50,183 nt of DNA from Nitrosomonas sp. (GTDB lineage: Bacteria > Pseudomonadota > Gammaproteobacteria > Burkholderiales > Nitrosomonadaceae): positions 433,892-484,074 of the forward strand of contig CP091135.1 in NCBI GenBank assembly GCA_021582655.1, in the 5' to 3' direction. The stretch's first letter is position 1. Every line of letters begins with the position of its first letter. Below the pieces are notes generated by a model. That model saw only the letters and a program-made list of their open reading frames with translations. It was not told the DNA's origin and made no database searches. The translations under genes and the position numbers were made by a program. This document shows positions 9,726 through 19,405 of this stretch, piece after piece.

Positions 9726-10586
9726 ATGGAGAAAAATGCGATCTTAGGTGTGTTAGCGGAGGAAGTGGAACGCGGCAGATTGATTTTTCCCACCTCAATC
9801 AATAATGCAATGTGTACCAGACAAAAGCTTGAAGATCCTGATTGCAATCAGGATACTGTCATCCGGATTATTCAGGCGGAGCCGCTGCTGTCGGCAAAAA
9901 TCGTCGCCATTGCAAATTCGGCGGTGTTCAATCGCTCCAATAGAAAAATCACCGATGTCCGCACTGCGGTAACGCTAATCGGCTTGCGCACGGTACGGAA
10001 TCTGGCGACTGTCATCATTGTGCAGCAACTGGCCGGATCGCAAATTAAAGCGGATTTGGTCGCACAATTGTGGAAGCACTCGGCACATGTAGCGGCACTC
10101 GCACAAGTCATCGCCCGCCGAATCACGGCACAAGACCCGGAAACCGCTATGTTTGCGGGAATGATTCATGAAATAAGCTGGTTTTATTTACTGGCACGCG
10201 AGAAATATTACCCCGGTTTGATCGATGAAAGCATGGCCGACTCATGGAACAGCAATGACGATCCGGACGATGACAGCGAACCCGACAGCGAAATTACCAT
10301 CGGAACCGCGATCCTGCATGCGCTTTCCGTTCCCGAGGCCGTTTTGAAAAATATTGTCCACCTTTGGAAAGGTTATTTGTCGTTTCCACCCACATGCCTC
10401 GGCGATACATTGTTGATCGCCAATCAACTGGCGCCGGTAAAATCACCCTTCACTATCCCCGCCGGATATCCACATCACGCGATGCACGCCAACATCGATT
10501 TCTTTATCGATGAAGCAACATTGAGCGATATCCTGAAAGATTCTGAAGACGAGGTATTGTCGCTGACAACCGCATTATGCGGTTGA
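9726..10586 (+). CDS. HDOD-domain protein
   Basis: HDOD domains are relatives of HD phosphohydrolases that usually lack catalytic metal ligands and act as signalling or scaffold modules. The ATG at 9726 has GGAGG five bases upstream, which decides it over the TTG three bases earlier. The 286-residue product has HDOD hallmarks: VIRIIQAEPLLSAKIVAIANSA near residue 50, the ITDVRTAVTLIGLRTVRNL segment near 85, and LWKHSAHVAALAQVIAR near 120, followed by MFAGMIHEISWF at about 145. A second HDOD domain protein is encoded nearby at 13794-15410. The gene converges on spoT with 58 bases between. Family sure, role unknown. Confidence 0.88.
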   Translation: MEKNAILGVLAEEVERGRLIFPTSINNAMCTRQKLEDPDCNQDTVIRIIQAEPLLSAKIVAIANSAVFNRSNRKITDVRTAVTLIGLRTVRNLATVIIVQQLAGSQIKADLVAQLWKHSAHVAALAQVIARRITAQDPETAMFAGMIHEISWFYLLAREKYYPGLIDESMADSWNSNDDPDDDSEPDSEITIGTAILHALSVPEAVLKNIVHLWKGYLSFPPTCLGDTLLIANQLAPVKSPFTIPAGYPHHAMHANIDFFIDEATLSDILKDSEDEVLSLTTALCG

Positions 10587-10644
10587 AACCCGGCCGCCTC
10601 GGTGGCGGTTCTCAGTGTCCGGTGTTAATTCCGATAGAACTCAA

Positions 10645-12747
10645 CTATCCGTTCCGTCGTATTCTGGCAACTTCTTTGATATGCCGGAGGCCTTGAATGA
10701 CTTGCGCCAGATGAGCGCGATCATTGACCTGAAGAATGAAACACATATGCGTGTAATCATTTTCGGTTTCCATGGTCAAGTCATCGATATTGGAATTGGC
10801 CTTGGCGATTTCCGACGCGATGTACGCCAGTACGCCTTGCTTATTGATTGCGGTCACTCTGATTTCCGCGTTGAAGGTACGGCACAAATCCTTTCCCCAG
10901 GCCACATTCACGAAATTCTCGGAATTTCTTTGGCTGCTTGAAACATTACCGCATTTGTCGGTATGGATGATGAGCCCGGAATCTTTCTTGATAATGCCGA
11001 CAATCCGGTCTCCCGGAATCGGGCGGCAACATTTGGCGAACTGGACGGTATTTCCTTCGTTCCCCAGAATCGTTATGGGTCCGGCGGTAAGCTCATTTAA
11101 CACGGATTCAACCGGGGAAATCAATTTCTTGGCGACAACGGCGGGAAGTTGTTTTCCCAATGCCAATTCGGCAAGCAATTCTTCACGTGATTTAACGCCG
11201 CTATCTCGGACCAATTTGTCCCATTGCGCCTCGGTAATCGCATCCGGGCTGATATTAAACCCCAGTAGCGCCTGATTGAGCATACGCTCGCCCAACTTAA
11301 CCGATTCGTCGTATTGAATATTTTTCAGAAAATGCCGGATACTGGATCGCGCCCTTCCTGTCGCCACATAACCGAGCCACGAAGGATTCGGCTTGGCATA
11401 AGGCGCCGTGACAATTTCGACGCGATCCCCGCTTTTCAGCTTGGTGCGCAAGGGCGCATTCTCACCGTTGATTTTAGCGGCAACGCAACAATTACCGACA
11501 TCGGAATGAACCGCATAGGCAAAATCGACCGCGGTCGATCCCCGGGGCAATGACAATATTTTTCCCTGCGGGGTAAAAACGAAAACATCTCCTGGAAATA
11601 AGTCAAACTTGAGATGTTCGAGAAATTCAAGGGAATCGGATGAGCCGCTCAGGGTCTCTAACAAACTTTGCAGCCATTGACTGGTTTTTAAATGTAAATC
11701 ACTAAAATCCGCATCCGTACTTTTGTATAACCAATGGGAAGCGACACCGTCTTCGGCAACACGGTGCATTTCCGCGGTACGAATCTGTATCTCGACGGGA
11801 ATGCCGAATGGTCCCAGAAGCGTGCTATGCAACGATTGATAGCCGTTGGTTTTTGGAATCGCAATGTAATCCTTGAATTTTCCCGGAATCGGCTTATAAA
11901 GGCTGTGCAATGCACCCAAAGCCATGTAGCAGGAAGGAATGTCCTTCACAATGACACGAAATCCGTAAATATCGAGCACCTCGGAAAACGACAAGCGCTT
12001 CTCGGTCATTTTCATATAAATACTGTAGAGGTGTTTTTCACGGCCGGTCACTTCCGCCCCCAAGCTGGCTTCCTTGAGCTTAAGTTTAATGGCTTCCAGA
12101 ATTTTTCCAACCACTTCGCGGCGATTGCCGCGCGCCGCCTTGGTCGCCTTTACCAACACTTTGTAACGCAATGGATAAGAGTAGCGAAAACCAAGCTCTT
12201 GTAATTCCTGAAAAATGTTATTCAGGCCGAACCGGTGCGCAATCGGGGCGTAAATTTCCAAGGTTTCGCGTGCAATGCGGCGCTGTTTTGCCGGCAGCAT
12301 CGCATCCAGTGTACGCATGTTATGCAATCGGTCGGCCAGCTTGATTAAGATCACGCGCACGTCGCGCGCCATCGCCATCAGCATTTTGCGGAAATTTTCA
12401 GCCTGAGCTTCTTCTTGGGTCTGAAATTCAATCTTATCCAGTTTGGATACGCCATCAACCAGTTCTGCGACCGTCTCACCGAATCGCTCACTGATTTCCA
12501 CCTTGGAAATATCGGTATCTTCGACAACATCGTGCAGCAATGCCGCCGTAAGCGTTGGCGCGTCCAAATGCAACGAGCTGAGAATACGTGCAACCGCGAC
12601 AGGATGCGCAATATAAGGCTCTCCTGATTTCCGGTATTGCCCGGAATGCGCGTTCTGACCGAAAGAGTATGCGTTTTTCAGCAGCGCAATATCTTCAACT
12701 TTGAGATATTGCGACGCTTCCGAAAATAATAATTCAGATTCCGACAT
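10645..12747 (-). CDS. spoT: Bifunctional (p)ppGpp synthetase/hydrolase, RelA/SpoT family
   Basis: Makes and degrades the alarmone (p)ppGpp. The 700-residue protein matches SpoT in length and architecture. An HD hydrolase domain lies at about residues 30-180, with His48 and the His72-Asp73 pair in LLHDVVEDT intact, so hydrolase activity is expected. A synthetase domain follows at about 235-345 with GKFKDYIAIPKTNGYQSLH; the K-x-K-D form is that of bifunctional enzymes rather than the E-x-D-D of RelA. A TGS domain is at about 385-445 (DVFVFTPQGKILSLPRGST), then the helical region, a Cys-containing segment (FAKCCRPIPGDRIVGI), and a C-terminal ACT domain ending in KEVARIRRNG. It is last in the order gmk-rpoZ-spoT, conserved in beta- and gammaproteobacteria. 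Confidence 0.96.
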   Translation of the reverse strand: MSESELLFSEASQYLKVEDIALLKNAYSFGQNAHSGQYRKSGEPYIAHPVAVARILSSLHLDAPTLTAALLHDVVEDTDISKVEISERFGETVAELVDGVSKLDKIEFQTQEEAQAENFRKMLMAMARDVRVILIKLADRLHNMRTLDAMLPAKQRRIARETLEIYAPIAHRFGLNNIFQELQELGFRYSYPLRYKVLVKATKAARGNRREVVGKILEAIKLKLKEASLGAEVTGREKHLYSIYMKMTEKRLSFSEVLDIYGFRVIVKDIPSCYMALGALHSLYKPIPGKFKDYIAIPKTNGYQSLHSTLLGPFGIPVEIQIRTAEMHRVAEDGVASHWLYKSTDADFSDLHLKTSQWLQSLLETLSGSSDSLEFLEHLKFDLFPGDVFVFTPQGKILSLPRGSTAVDFAYAVHSDVGNCCVAAKINGENAPLRTKLKSGDRVEIVTAPYAKPNPSWLGYVATGRARSSIRHFLKNIQYDESVKLGERMLNQALLGFNISPDAITEAQWDKLVRDSGVKSREELLAELALGKQLPAVVAKKLISPVESVLNELTAGPITILGNEGNTVQFAKCCRPIPGDRIVGIIKKDSGLIIHTDKCGNVSSSQRNSENFVNVAWGKDLCRTFNAEIRVTAINKQGVLAYIASEIAKANSNIDDLTMETENDYTHMCFILQVNDRAHLAQVIQGLRHIKEVARIRRNG

Positions 12748-12877
12748 GGCGTTCGCTCGACTCAGCCGATAACGTACACAAAAATGATGATTATCTTTCT
12801 ATGGAGCAGGACACATGAGTGTCCGGCAAATCACGGAGCCAGGTTGTCAGACCGGATATAACAACTTATTGCTTATA

Positions 12878-13084
12878 TTATAAATTTCTTGAGTTAAGGA
12901 TCTCAAGACCGACTTTTCCCTGAGCAACTTCACGCAGCGCAATAACGGTTGGTTTATCCCGCGAAGCTTCGACCAAAGGTGCGGAACCGATCGCCAGTTG
13001 CCTTGCCCGCGTGGTCGCTGTCAGCGTCATATCGAAGCGGTTGGGAATTCTTTTCAAACAATCTTCCACAGTGATTCTAGCCAT
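12878..13084 (-). CDS. rpoZ: DNA-directed RNA polymerase omega subunit
   Basis: Omega helps assemble RNA polymerase and forms part of a ppGpp binding site. The 68-residue product begins [19 protein letters not shown] and contains [14 protein letters not shown] and [16 protein letters not shown], all typical of short betaproteobacterial omega. It lies between gmk (69-bp gap) and spoT (130-bp gap). Co-location of a ppGpp target with the ppGpp enzyme is usual for this lineage. Confidence 0.96.
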   Translation of the reverse strand: MARITVEDCLKRIPNRFDMTLTATTRARQLAIGSAPLVEASRDKPTVIALREVAQGKVGLEILNSRNL

Positions 13085-13153
13085 GTCGTCTATTTTCCAA
13101 GTTAAATGCGGTCATTGGATTTTACAACAACACGCATTTTTTTGATCGGATCG

Positions 13154-13771
13154 CTATGATAATTGCGCAATGAGTTCCAGATGCGCAGCCAGCTGGCGTT
13201 GCTTTCGCAAACGCGTTGCACGGATTATACAGACCAATTCGTCCAGTGCGTCGTCGAATCGATGGTTAATGACAATATAATCAAATTCGTTGATATGGTT
13301 GATTTCCTCACGCGCAGCGGCAAGTCTCTTTTGAATCACCGCCGCATCGTCCTGAGCGCGATTTTTTAGCCGTGCTGCCAGGGCATCGATCGAAGGCGGT
13401 AAAATGAAAATACCGATGGCTTCCGGAAAAATTTTCTTGATCTGTTTGGCGCCCTGGCAATCGATTTCGAACAAGATGTCGTTTCCGGAAGAAATCGCGG
13501 CATTGACCCAACTGCGCGATGTTCCGTAACAATTACCATAAACTTCAGCATGCTCCAAGAAATCATGATTACTCAGCATCCGCTTAAATTCATCAGTAGG
13601 GATGAAATGATATTCGCGACCGTCGACTTCGCCCAGTCTTGGCGCGCGCGTGGTATGGGAAATCGATAAACTGAGATTTCTATCGGACTCAATCAATGCT
13701 TTGATCAGACTGGTTTTTCCTGCCCCGGAAGGAGCGCTGACAATGAATAAGCTTCCATGCGATTTGTTCAT
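13154..13771 (-). CDS. gmk: Guanylate kinase
   Basis: Phosphorylates GMP to GDP with ATP, feeding GTP and hence (p)ppGpp synthesis. The 205-residue product has the P-loop SAPSGAGKTSLIKAL at residues 12-26, the GMP-binding TTRAPRLGEVDGREYHFI around residue 40, EHAEVYGNCYGTS near 73, and the DIDCQGAKQI-like segment (FEIDCQGAKQIKK) near 100. Length and motifs are normal. It starts 22 bases downstream of the HDOD-GAF gene on the same strand and is followed by rpoZ and spoT, so transcription from the HDOD-GAF promoter into gmk is plausible. Confidence 0.97.
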   Translation of the reverse strand: MNKSHGSLFIVSAPSGAGKTSLIKALIESDRNLSLSISHTTRAPRLGEVDGREYHFIPTDEFKRMLSNHDFLEHAEVYGNCYGTSRSWVNAAISSGNDILFEIDCQGAKQIKKIFPEAIGIFILPPSIDALAARLKNRAQDDAAVIQKRLAAAREEINHINEFDYIVINHRFDDALDELVCIIRATRLRKQRQLAAHLELIAQLS

Positions 13772-13793
13772 CTGTATTTCTTTACGGTGAATG

Positions 13794-15410
13794 CTATTTT
13801 GTGTTGAACGCCGCCAGCAATTGCCCTTTCAATGCTTTGATCAGCCGGGTTTCCTCAGCGGTAATTCCTTCGGGTGCCATTGTTTCACGATTCGCATAGA
13901 TAAAACCGATGGGTTTATTTCTCGTCACCAAAGGCAGCACCATAAAGCTCTGCACCTCCGGAAACAATTCCTTATGCCATTTCGGAATGAGTGCGCCAAG
14001 CTTCGGATTACGTGCATCCGCTATCAAGAGATCCGCATTTTTCTGCAATGCGAGAAGAAACAAATTCGACAGATCCGCACTGGAAAAACTAATCGCCCTC
14101 TGATATTCCACATTATTTTTCCCCAACGAACTGCGCGCCCGATACCCGTTTATCTTCGAATCCTTAAGGCTTAACGTAATAAAGCCAAATCCCAAGCTAT
14201 TATAATAAATCTCAAGGATCAGCATAATGACATTCTCCAATTTAAAATTTTCCGATCCTAAAATTTCAGCGATATCTTGCAAACCGGCTAACAGTAATGC
14301 GGATGCATTGTGCGGTTTGCCACTGGGATAGCGCTGGAGAATTTGTATTTCCGCACCCACCTCGCTTGTTACGGTCAGCTCATCAAGCAGACTTTCCTCG
14401 TTTGAAATGGCGAACTCGGGGTGGGTTGTATCAGCCGAAATTCTGTTATCGTGACCCGGATCGAGCAAATTTGTATTGATCAACAGTAACCGGGTGTCCG
14501 CCACAGCATTTTGAATGAGTTGCTCCAGTTTCAATTTATCTAAATGAAAGGCTTTGCCAAAACGCTCAAGCAACCTGATCTTCAACGCATCAGCGCCGGC
14601 TTCTCCGGGATCCAGCACCAACGGCGCGGCTTTCACGCTAAACTCAGCGGCCTGTTGCAACCATTCCTGTTTGTTCCTGGCAGGCGTTAAATCACCCGTG
14701 GATCTGTTTTTGATGGACTGAATAATGCTCGTCGGCATATACCATTTTTCCAGAATCGCCTCTGTCAATAAATCCAGATTGAAGCCCAGCACTTTCGTTG
14801 ATGCTTGAATTTGCGTATACGCTTGCCGCGTTATCAGTGTCATCATCGATTGATAAAGATCAGGTCGATACGCGGCAACCAGCAAGCGGCCGAGATTCTT
14901 AAATAATGCCGCAATGGTAATTTCTTCCGCATCGACATAATTGCCGGCTTTAACCAATTCACGACTGAACATGCTTGCCGCCAAAGCATACATCAATTCG
15001 TCACGCACGAACTCAGCCTGTTTTCCCGCCAAGCCGTCGATCAGCAACATCGCTAAAGCACAGGTTTGAACGGAATTAAAACCGAGTAGAAAAATAGCCT
15101 TGGTAATACTCGTATTCGTTTTATTCGATGCATTGCGATAAGCGACCGAATTGGATAAACGCAAAATTTTTTGCGTCAACGATACGTCCGATAAAACATA
15201 ATAAGCCAATTGTTGAATCGAATGATCGTCGGATGACGATAATTGTGTAATCCGGGTGATAGAGCTTGTCAGGGCGGGCAGATCGGGGTCGGTCGAGAAA
15301 GTTTCAATTAAATTATGTTTCAGCGATTCCAAGCCATCGTCTGTCGTCGATCGAGAATCAGCGGAAATTGATGAAGCGGTGAATCCATGCGGTAATTGTG
15401 TCGCGCTCAT
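13794..15410 (-). CDS. HDOD and GAF domain signalling protein
   Basis: A 538-residue cytoplasmic protein with an N-terminal HDOD domain (about residues 25-240) and a C-terminal GAF-like domain (about 375-535). HDOD marks are YYVLSDVSLTQKILRLSNS near residue 70, the ITKAIFLLGFNSVQTCAL segment near 100, and AALFKNLGRLLVAAY near 165, where the HD residues are absent (KNLG), so no hydrolase activity is expected. The GAF-like region includes VIMLILEIYYNSLGFGFITL and SFMVLPLVTRNKPIGFIYANR. GAF domains often sense small ligands; the ligand is unknown. It lies directly upstream of gmk, 22 bases apart. A second HDOD gene converges from the other side of this cluster. Confidence 0.87.
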   Translation of the reverse strand: MSATQLPHGFTASSISADSRSTTDDGLESLKHNLIETFSTDPDLPALTSSITRITQLSSSDDHSIQQLAYYVLSDVSLTQKILRLSNSVAYRNASNKTNTSITKAIFLLGFNSVQTCALAMLLIDGLAGKQAEFVRDELMYALAASMFSRELVKAGNYVDAEEITIAALFKNLGRLLVAAYRPDLYQSMMTLITRQAYTQIQASTKVLGFNLDLLTEAILEKWYMPTSIIQSIKNRSTGDLTPARNKQEWLQQAAEFSVKAAPLVLDPGEAGADALKIRLLERFGKAFHLDKLKLEQLIQNAVADTRLLLINTNLLDPGHDNRISADTTHPEFAISNEESLLDELTVTSEVGAEIQILQRYPSGKPHNASALLLAGLQDIAEILGSENFKLENVIMLILEIYYNSLGFGFITLSLKDSKINGYRARSSLGKNNVEYQRAISFSSADLSNLFLLALQKNADLLIADARNPKLGALIPKWHKELFPEVQSFMVLPLVTRNKPIGFIYANRETMAPEGITAEETRLIKALKGQLLAAFNTK

Positions 15411-15496
15411 ACGAATGTCGGAAAGCGGTAACCTGGTATAAAAACAGTCGTTCTGAAGTTTTTATTAGCGGCAACTGTAACGGCTTTATTAATAGG

Positions 15497-15961
15497 CTAA
15501 AACATTCTGCATTTAGTGAAGTAATTCTGGTGATAATCCTCCGCTTTGAAAAATTTACCGGCAGGTAGGATTTGCGTCACAATGGAACTCCTCCAGCGGC
15601 CGCTTGCTTGCATGGTATCCATGGATTGCCTGGCAACCAGCTCCTGTTCCGGCGAAAAACAAAATATTACGGATCGATATTGCGTTCCGATATCGGGGCC
15701 CTGGCGATCTTGCGTGGTTGGATCATGGCAACACCAGAAATGATTCAGCAAAACCTCCAAAGTCACTTCATCCGGATTGTATTCCACTTGCACCACTTCG
15801 GCATGACCGGTCGTCCCGGAGCACACCGCCTCATAGGTCGGATTCTCGGTATGTCCGCCGCAATAACCGCACATTGCTTCGGAGACACCCTTGATCCGCC
15901 GGAACTCGGCTTCAACACCCCAGAAACAACCGGCGCCAAAAATTATTTTCTGCTCTGCCAT
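15497..15961 (-). CDS. msrA: Peptide-methionine (S)-S-oxide reductase MsrA
   Basis: Repairs methionine-S-sulfoxide in proteins. The 154-residue product has the active-site block FGAGCFWGVEAEF with nucleophile Cys12, GVSEAMCGYCGGHTENPTYE, SGTTGHAEVVQVEYNP, and HDPTTQDRQGPDIGTQYRSVIF, all diagnostic. Cys150 near the C-terminus could act as resolving cysteine. No signal peptide is seen, so it should be cytoplasmic. It begins 12 bases after the dsbA-type gene on the same strand and ends the minus-strand group; the pairing of two thiol-redox genes suggests a shared role in oxidative protein repair (inference). Confidence 0.95.
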   Translation of the reverse strand: MAEQKIIFGAGCFWGVEAEFRRIKGVSEAMCGYCGGHTENPTYEAVCSGTTGHAEVVQVEYNPDEVTLEVLLNHFWCCHDPTTQDRQGPDIGTQYRSVIFCFSPEQELVARQSMDTMQASGRWRSSIVTQILPAGKFFKAEDYHQNYFTKCRMF

Positions 15962-15973
15962 ACCGCCACCGGA

Positions 15974-16612
15974 TTATTTCTCACTACGCGCTTTATCGAT
16001 CAATACATTGAGCACATCAATAGTGCCTTGCGGAGTGCCGCTCATCCCGCCGCTGGTCAGGTATTTGCCATCGATAATCAGAGCGGGTACACCGTTCAAC
16101 TGGTACTGGCGCGCCAATTGAGCGTCTCGTGCCACTTGGTTTTGCACGGAAAAGGAACGATATGCCTGCTCGAACTTGGCTCTATCGATCCCTTGTTTCC
16201 CGATCCACTCAAACAAGATCTCTTCCTGGTGTAAATTGACTTTATCGCGGTGTATTGCATCATAGATCAGATCATGCAATACCTCGGTTTTTCCAAGCAC
16301 TTCAAGTGCATAAAACGCTTTTGCGCCGGTTGCCCAATTTGGGCGCAGATTAGCCGGAACATAACGGAAATTGACATCGCTCGGTGCATTCGCCAGCCAT
16401 GCCTTGAGTAAAGGGTGCAAGCTATAGCAATGCGGACAACCATACCAGAAGAATTCCAATACCTCTATTTTATTACTGTCTTCAGTTGCATGCGGTTTAG
16501 GTAAAACCACATAGTGCTTCCCCGCGACAATCTCGGCACGCGCAACCGCCAACTGAACGATAAGCAAACTGACCAACAGGATAAATACCGTGAGTGCTCG
16601 CTGCCTTTTCAT
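15974..16612 (-). CDS. dsbA: DsbA-type thiol:disulfide interchange protein
   Basis: Periplasmic oxidoreductase that introduces disulfides into exported proteins. I place the start at the ATG at 16612, which has GGAGG seven bases upstream and yields a signal peptide (MKRQR, then a hydrophobic run ending near ARA at about residue 26); an in-frame extension to 16675 would bury it. The 212-residue protein has the redox centre FFWYGCPHCYSLHP with Cys59 and Cys62, and a cis-proline loop in LNGVPALIIDGKYL. It sits between the SPOR-domain gene and msrA on one strand. Confidence 0.93.
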   Translation of the reverse strand: MKRQRALTVFILLVSLLIVQLAVARAEIVAGKHYVVLPKPHATEDSNKIEVLEFFWYGCPHCYSLHPLLKAWLANAPSDVNFRYVPANLRPNWATGAKAFYALEVLGKTEVLHDLIYDAIHRDKVNLHQEEILFEWIGKQGIDRAKFEQAYRSFSVQNQVARDAQLARQYQLNGVPALIIDGKYLTSGGMSGTPQGTIDVLNVLIDKARSEK

Positions 16613-16671
16613 GCTGAATCCTCCATGTTTTTCAAAGAAATAGACTTTCAGATTGCCATATATCCGCTTTT

Positions 16672-17526
16672 TCATTGTATTTTGACCAATTGCGTCTCAA
16701 TGCCGTTTTCTTTCAAGGATGCGCTGGTTCTATCACTATCCGCTTTACTGTTGAACGGGCCTATCCGAACGCGGTATAGCGTACCTTTATCCGCCAAATC
16801 AATCGATTGAATAGCAGCGAACACGCCCAGCAACGCCAATTGCGCTTTCATTTTTTCCGCATCGTCGGTTCTGCGGAATGCGCCGGCCTGAAGAAATATT
16901 TTTTCCTTCACGGCAGGTGCCGGACTCACAGCCTGAGGAATAGCGGAATGCTGCACTGGTGGCTGCGGTGGTTGTGGAGGCTGTTGCTGTTGCTGAGAAT
17001 TCGCAAGCGGTTTCGGATCCGCCGCCACAGGACGGGAATGTACCGCGGCCGTTTCCACCGGCACTACCGGCGGCGGAGCAACAGACACGGGTGCTGCTGG
17101 CATAACTGCTACCGGTTTACTAGCAACCTCCGGCGTTTTGGCAGTCGCTTGCACAGGTTTCGGCGGCTCCGGTACTACAGTCTCCCGCTGTGCTCGGTAC
17201 TCTATTTCCGGCTCATCGATACCCGGCAAAATCTTGTAAAAATCAAACCTCGGTTTTTCCTCAATCACTTGCGGCGCTTCTTCCGTCTCGACAACTTTGG
17301 CTGTTTTGCTCGCCGCCTCCGGTGCCGGTTGCGGCTGATTTTTCTCAACCGCGCGGGTTACCTTCTCGCTGGATAAAAAGGGCGTCTGGCCAAAATTCAA
17401 ATAGAGCCAAATCGCGATGGCGCTGACAAGACCGAGCGCGTAGCCAACGAATCCGCCGAAAAATGCGGAACCGCCTTTCTCCGGCTTCGAAGCATTAGGT
17501 TTACGGGTTTTATAATCTCGGCTCAT
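16672..17526 (-). CDS. SPOR-domain cell-division-type membrane protein
   Basis: A 284-residue bitopic membrane protein resembling FtsN. A short basic cytoplasmic tail (residues 1-20) precedes one membrane helix (about 24-45, GGFVGYALGLVSAIAIWLYL). A long periplasmic linker rich in Pro, Ala, Val and Gln follows (about 60-205), with a Gln run. The C-terminal SPOR domain (about 208-284) reads KIFLQAGAFRRTDDAEKMKA ... LYRVRIGPFNSKADSDR. SPOR domains bind denuded peptidoglycan at the septum. It starts 23 bases after argS and overlaps the longest possible dsbA frame; the argS-SPOR-dsbA order is common in betaproteobacteria. Whether it is functional FtsN is an inference. Confidence 0.9.
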   Translation of the reverse strand: MSRDYKTRKPNASKPEKGGSAFFGGFVGYALGLVSAIAIWLYLNFGQTPFLSSEKVTRAVEKNQPQPAPEAASKTAKVVETEEAPQVIEEKPRFDFYKILPGIDEPEIEYRAQRETVVPEPPKPVQATAKTPEVASKPVAVMPAAPVSVAPPPVVPVETAAVHSRPVAADPKPLANSQQQQQPPQPPQPPVQHSAIPQAVSPAPAVKEKIFLQAGAFRRTDDAEKMKAQLALLGVFAAIQSIDLADKGTLYRVRIGPFNSKADSDRTSASLKENGIETQLVKIQ

Positions 17527-17549
17527 GGTTTCCTTACGTACTTATCCAC

Positions 17550-19307
17550 TTACATTTTATCGGGCGCATTAACGCCCAGTAACTTCAACCCATTACTCAA
17601 CACCTGCTTGACAGATGCGATCAACGCCAATCGAGCCGATTGAATAGGAATTTCAGGCACTAGAAATCGTGTTGAATTATAATAACTATGAAATTCACCC
17701 GCCAACTCCCGGAGATAAAAAGCAATAAGATGAGGCGCATATTCCTTGGCGGCAGCTTCGATTGTATCGGGGTAATCGATCAGCTTTTGCAACAGGGCCA
17801 ATTCCGCCGGATTCGATAACCAGGAAGTATCGGCAGACAACAACGCTTCCACCTCTCCGTCCCATTGGGCCAGCACGCTGCAAACCCGGGCATGCGCATA
17901 CTGAATGTAATAAACTGGATTTTCGTTACTTTGCGATTTGGCCAAATCCAGGTCAAAATCCAAATGCTGATCGCTTTTGCGCATTACATAAAAGAAACGC
18001 GCGGCATCTTTACCGACTTCCTCGCGCAATTCCCGTAAGGTTACGAATTCACCGGAGCGTGTGGACATCGGCGCTTTCTTGCCGTCGCGGTAAAGCACGG
18101 CAAATTGCACCAATGCGACATCCAGATTGTCGGAATCGTAGTCGAGCGCATCTATCGCCCCTTTGACACGAGCAATGTAGCCGTGATGGTCCGCACCGAA
18201 GATATCGATCAGATAATCGAAACCTCGTTCGAATTTGTTCAAATGATAAGCGATATCCGAAGCAAAATAAGTGTACTGACCGTTCTCCCGGCGAACCACA
18301 CGATCTTTTTCATCGCCGAAATCAGTGGAGCGAAACCACATGGCACCATCCTGTTGATACAAGTAATGTTTTTTGTCGAGCATTTCAACCGCACGCGCAA
18401 TCAAACCATTGTCGTGTAGCGATTGCTCGGAAAACCACACATCAAATTCCACACCGAATTCCATTAAATCGTTGCGACAATCGCCCAATTGCTCGGTCAA
18501 TACAAAGTTATGAATATACGCATAATCCTCGCCTAGAGTTGCTTTGGCGTTGGCGATCAGTTTATCCAGCAGCTCGTCACTGGCAACCGGCATTGCACGC
18601 GCATCGTCCGGCAAGCCGTCGAGCAAGGACTCCGGCTGATGCAGGTAACGACGATCATGCGCTTGATGTATCAATTGGGCCATGGCCTTGACATACTCGC
18701 CTTGATACGCGTTTTGCGGAAAAGGGATGTGCACACCGCAAATTTCCAAATAACGCAACCAAGTCGACAACGTCAAAATATCCATTTGCCGGCCGGCATC
18801 GTTCACATAATATTCGCGCGACACATCAAATCCGGCGGCTGCCAGCACATCGGCCAAGCTTGCACCGAATGCCGCACCGCGGCCATGACCGACATGCAGC
18901 GGCCCGGTCGGATTGGCGGATACGAATTCCAACTGGATTTTTTTACCTTGCCCCAGCCCGCTGCATCCGTAAGCCTCCCCGCTTTGCGACACATAATGCA
19001 AATATTGTTGTTTGGCGGAATTTTTCAAAAACAGATTGATAAACCCCGGTCCCGCCACTTCCGTTTTCTCCAAATAAGGAGAGGCAGGCAATGCGGCAAT
19101 CAATAAATTTGCGACTTCGCGTGGATTTTTATGCAGCGGCTTCGCCAATTGCATCGCCAGATTACATGAATAATCGCCATGATCGGCTTGTTTGGTACGC
19201 GTCAGTTCAATCCGCACGGATACACCGGGCGGTGCGATCGCTAGCGCGGCTTGCTCGAACAACGCGCTGAAATGGGTTTTGAAATTGGGAAAAGCCAAAG
19301 AGGTCAT
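17550..19307 (-). CDS. argS: Arginyl-tRNA synthetase
   Basis: Class I synthetase that charges tRNA-Arg. I use the ATG at 19307, giving MTSLAFPNFKTHFSALFEQA and 585 residues, close to the usual 577; the frame extends to a TTG at 19352 but the extra 15 residues have no family match. Motifs: an additional N-terminal Add-1 domain (about 1-120), the HIGH-type motif in SANPTGPLHVGHGRG near residue 135, REYYVNDAGRQ, FGADHHGYIARVKGA near 340, and the KMSKS equivalent in KKAPMSTRSGEFVTL near 395. The C-terminal DALR anticodon domain ends in LKLLGVNAPDKM. It lies between rlmB and the SPOR gene. Confidence 0.96.
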   Translation of the reverse strand: MTSLAFPNFKTHFSALFEQAALAIAPPGVSVRIELTRTKQADHGDYSCNLAMQLAKPLHKNPREVANLLIAALPASPYLEKTEVAGPGFINLFLKNSAKQQYLHYVSQSGEAYGCSGLGQGKKIQLEFVSANPTGPLHVGHGRGAAFGASLADVLAAAGFDVSREYYVNDAGRQMDILTLSTWLRYLEICGVHIPFPQNAYQGEYVKAMAQLIHQAHDRRYLHQPESLLDGLPDDARAMPVASDELLDKLIANAKATLGEDYAYIHNFVLTEQLGDCRNDLMEFGVEFDVWFSEQSLHDNGLIARAVEMLDKKHYLYQQDGAMWFRSTDFGDEKDRVVRRENGQYTYFASDIAYHLNKFERGFDYLIDIFGADHHGYIARVKGAIDALDYDSDNLDVALVQFAVLYRDGKKAPMSTRSGEFVTLRELREEVGKDAARFFYVMRKSDQHLDFDLDLAKSQSNENPVYYIQYAHARVCSVLAQWDGEVEALLSADTSWLSNPAELALLQKLIDYPDTIEAAAKEYAPHLIAFYLRELAGEFHSYYNSTRFLVPEIPIQSARLALIASVKQVLSNGLKLLGVNAPDKM

Positions 19308-19405
19308 GATCGAAATAAAGGAAGTCAAAAATATTTTTGCTGATGCGCTCAATCACCAGATTCGCGATTGCTTGAAAATACGCGGTATTTTATCAGGTGT
19401 GCGGA

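Noticed and set aside
10587-10612. GC-rich hairpin between the HDOD gene and spoT as a bidirectional terminator
   Set aside because: Stem includes a G-T pair and a bulge, and no T-tract follows on either side; too weak to call.
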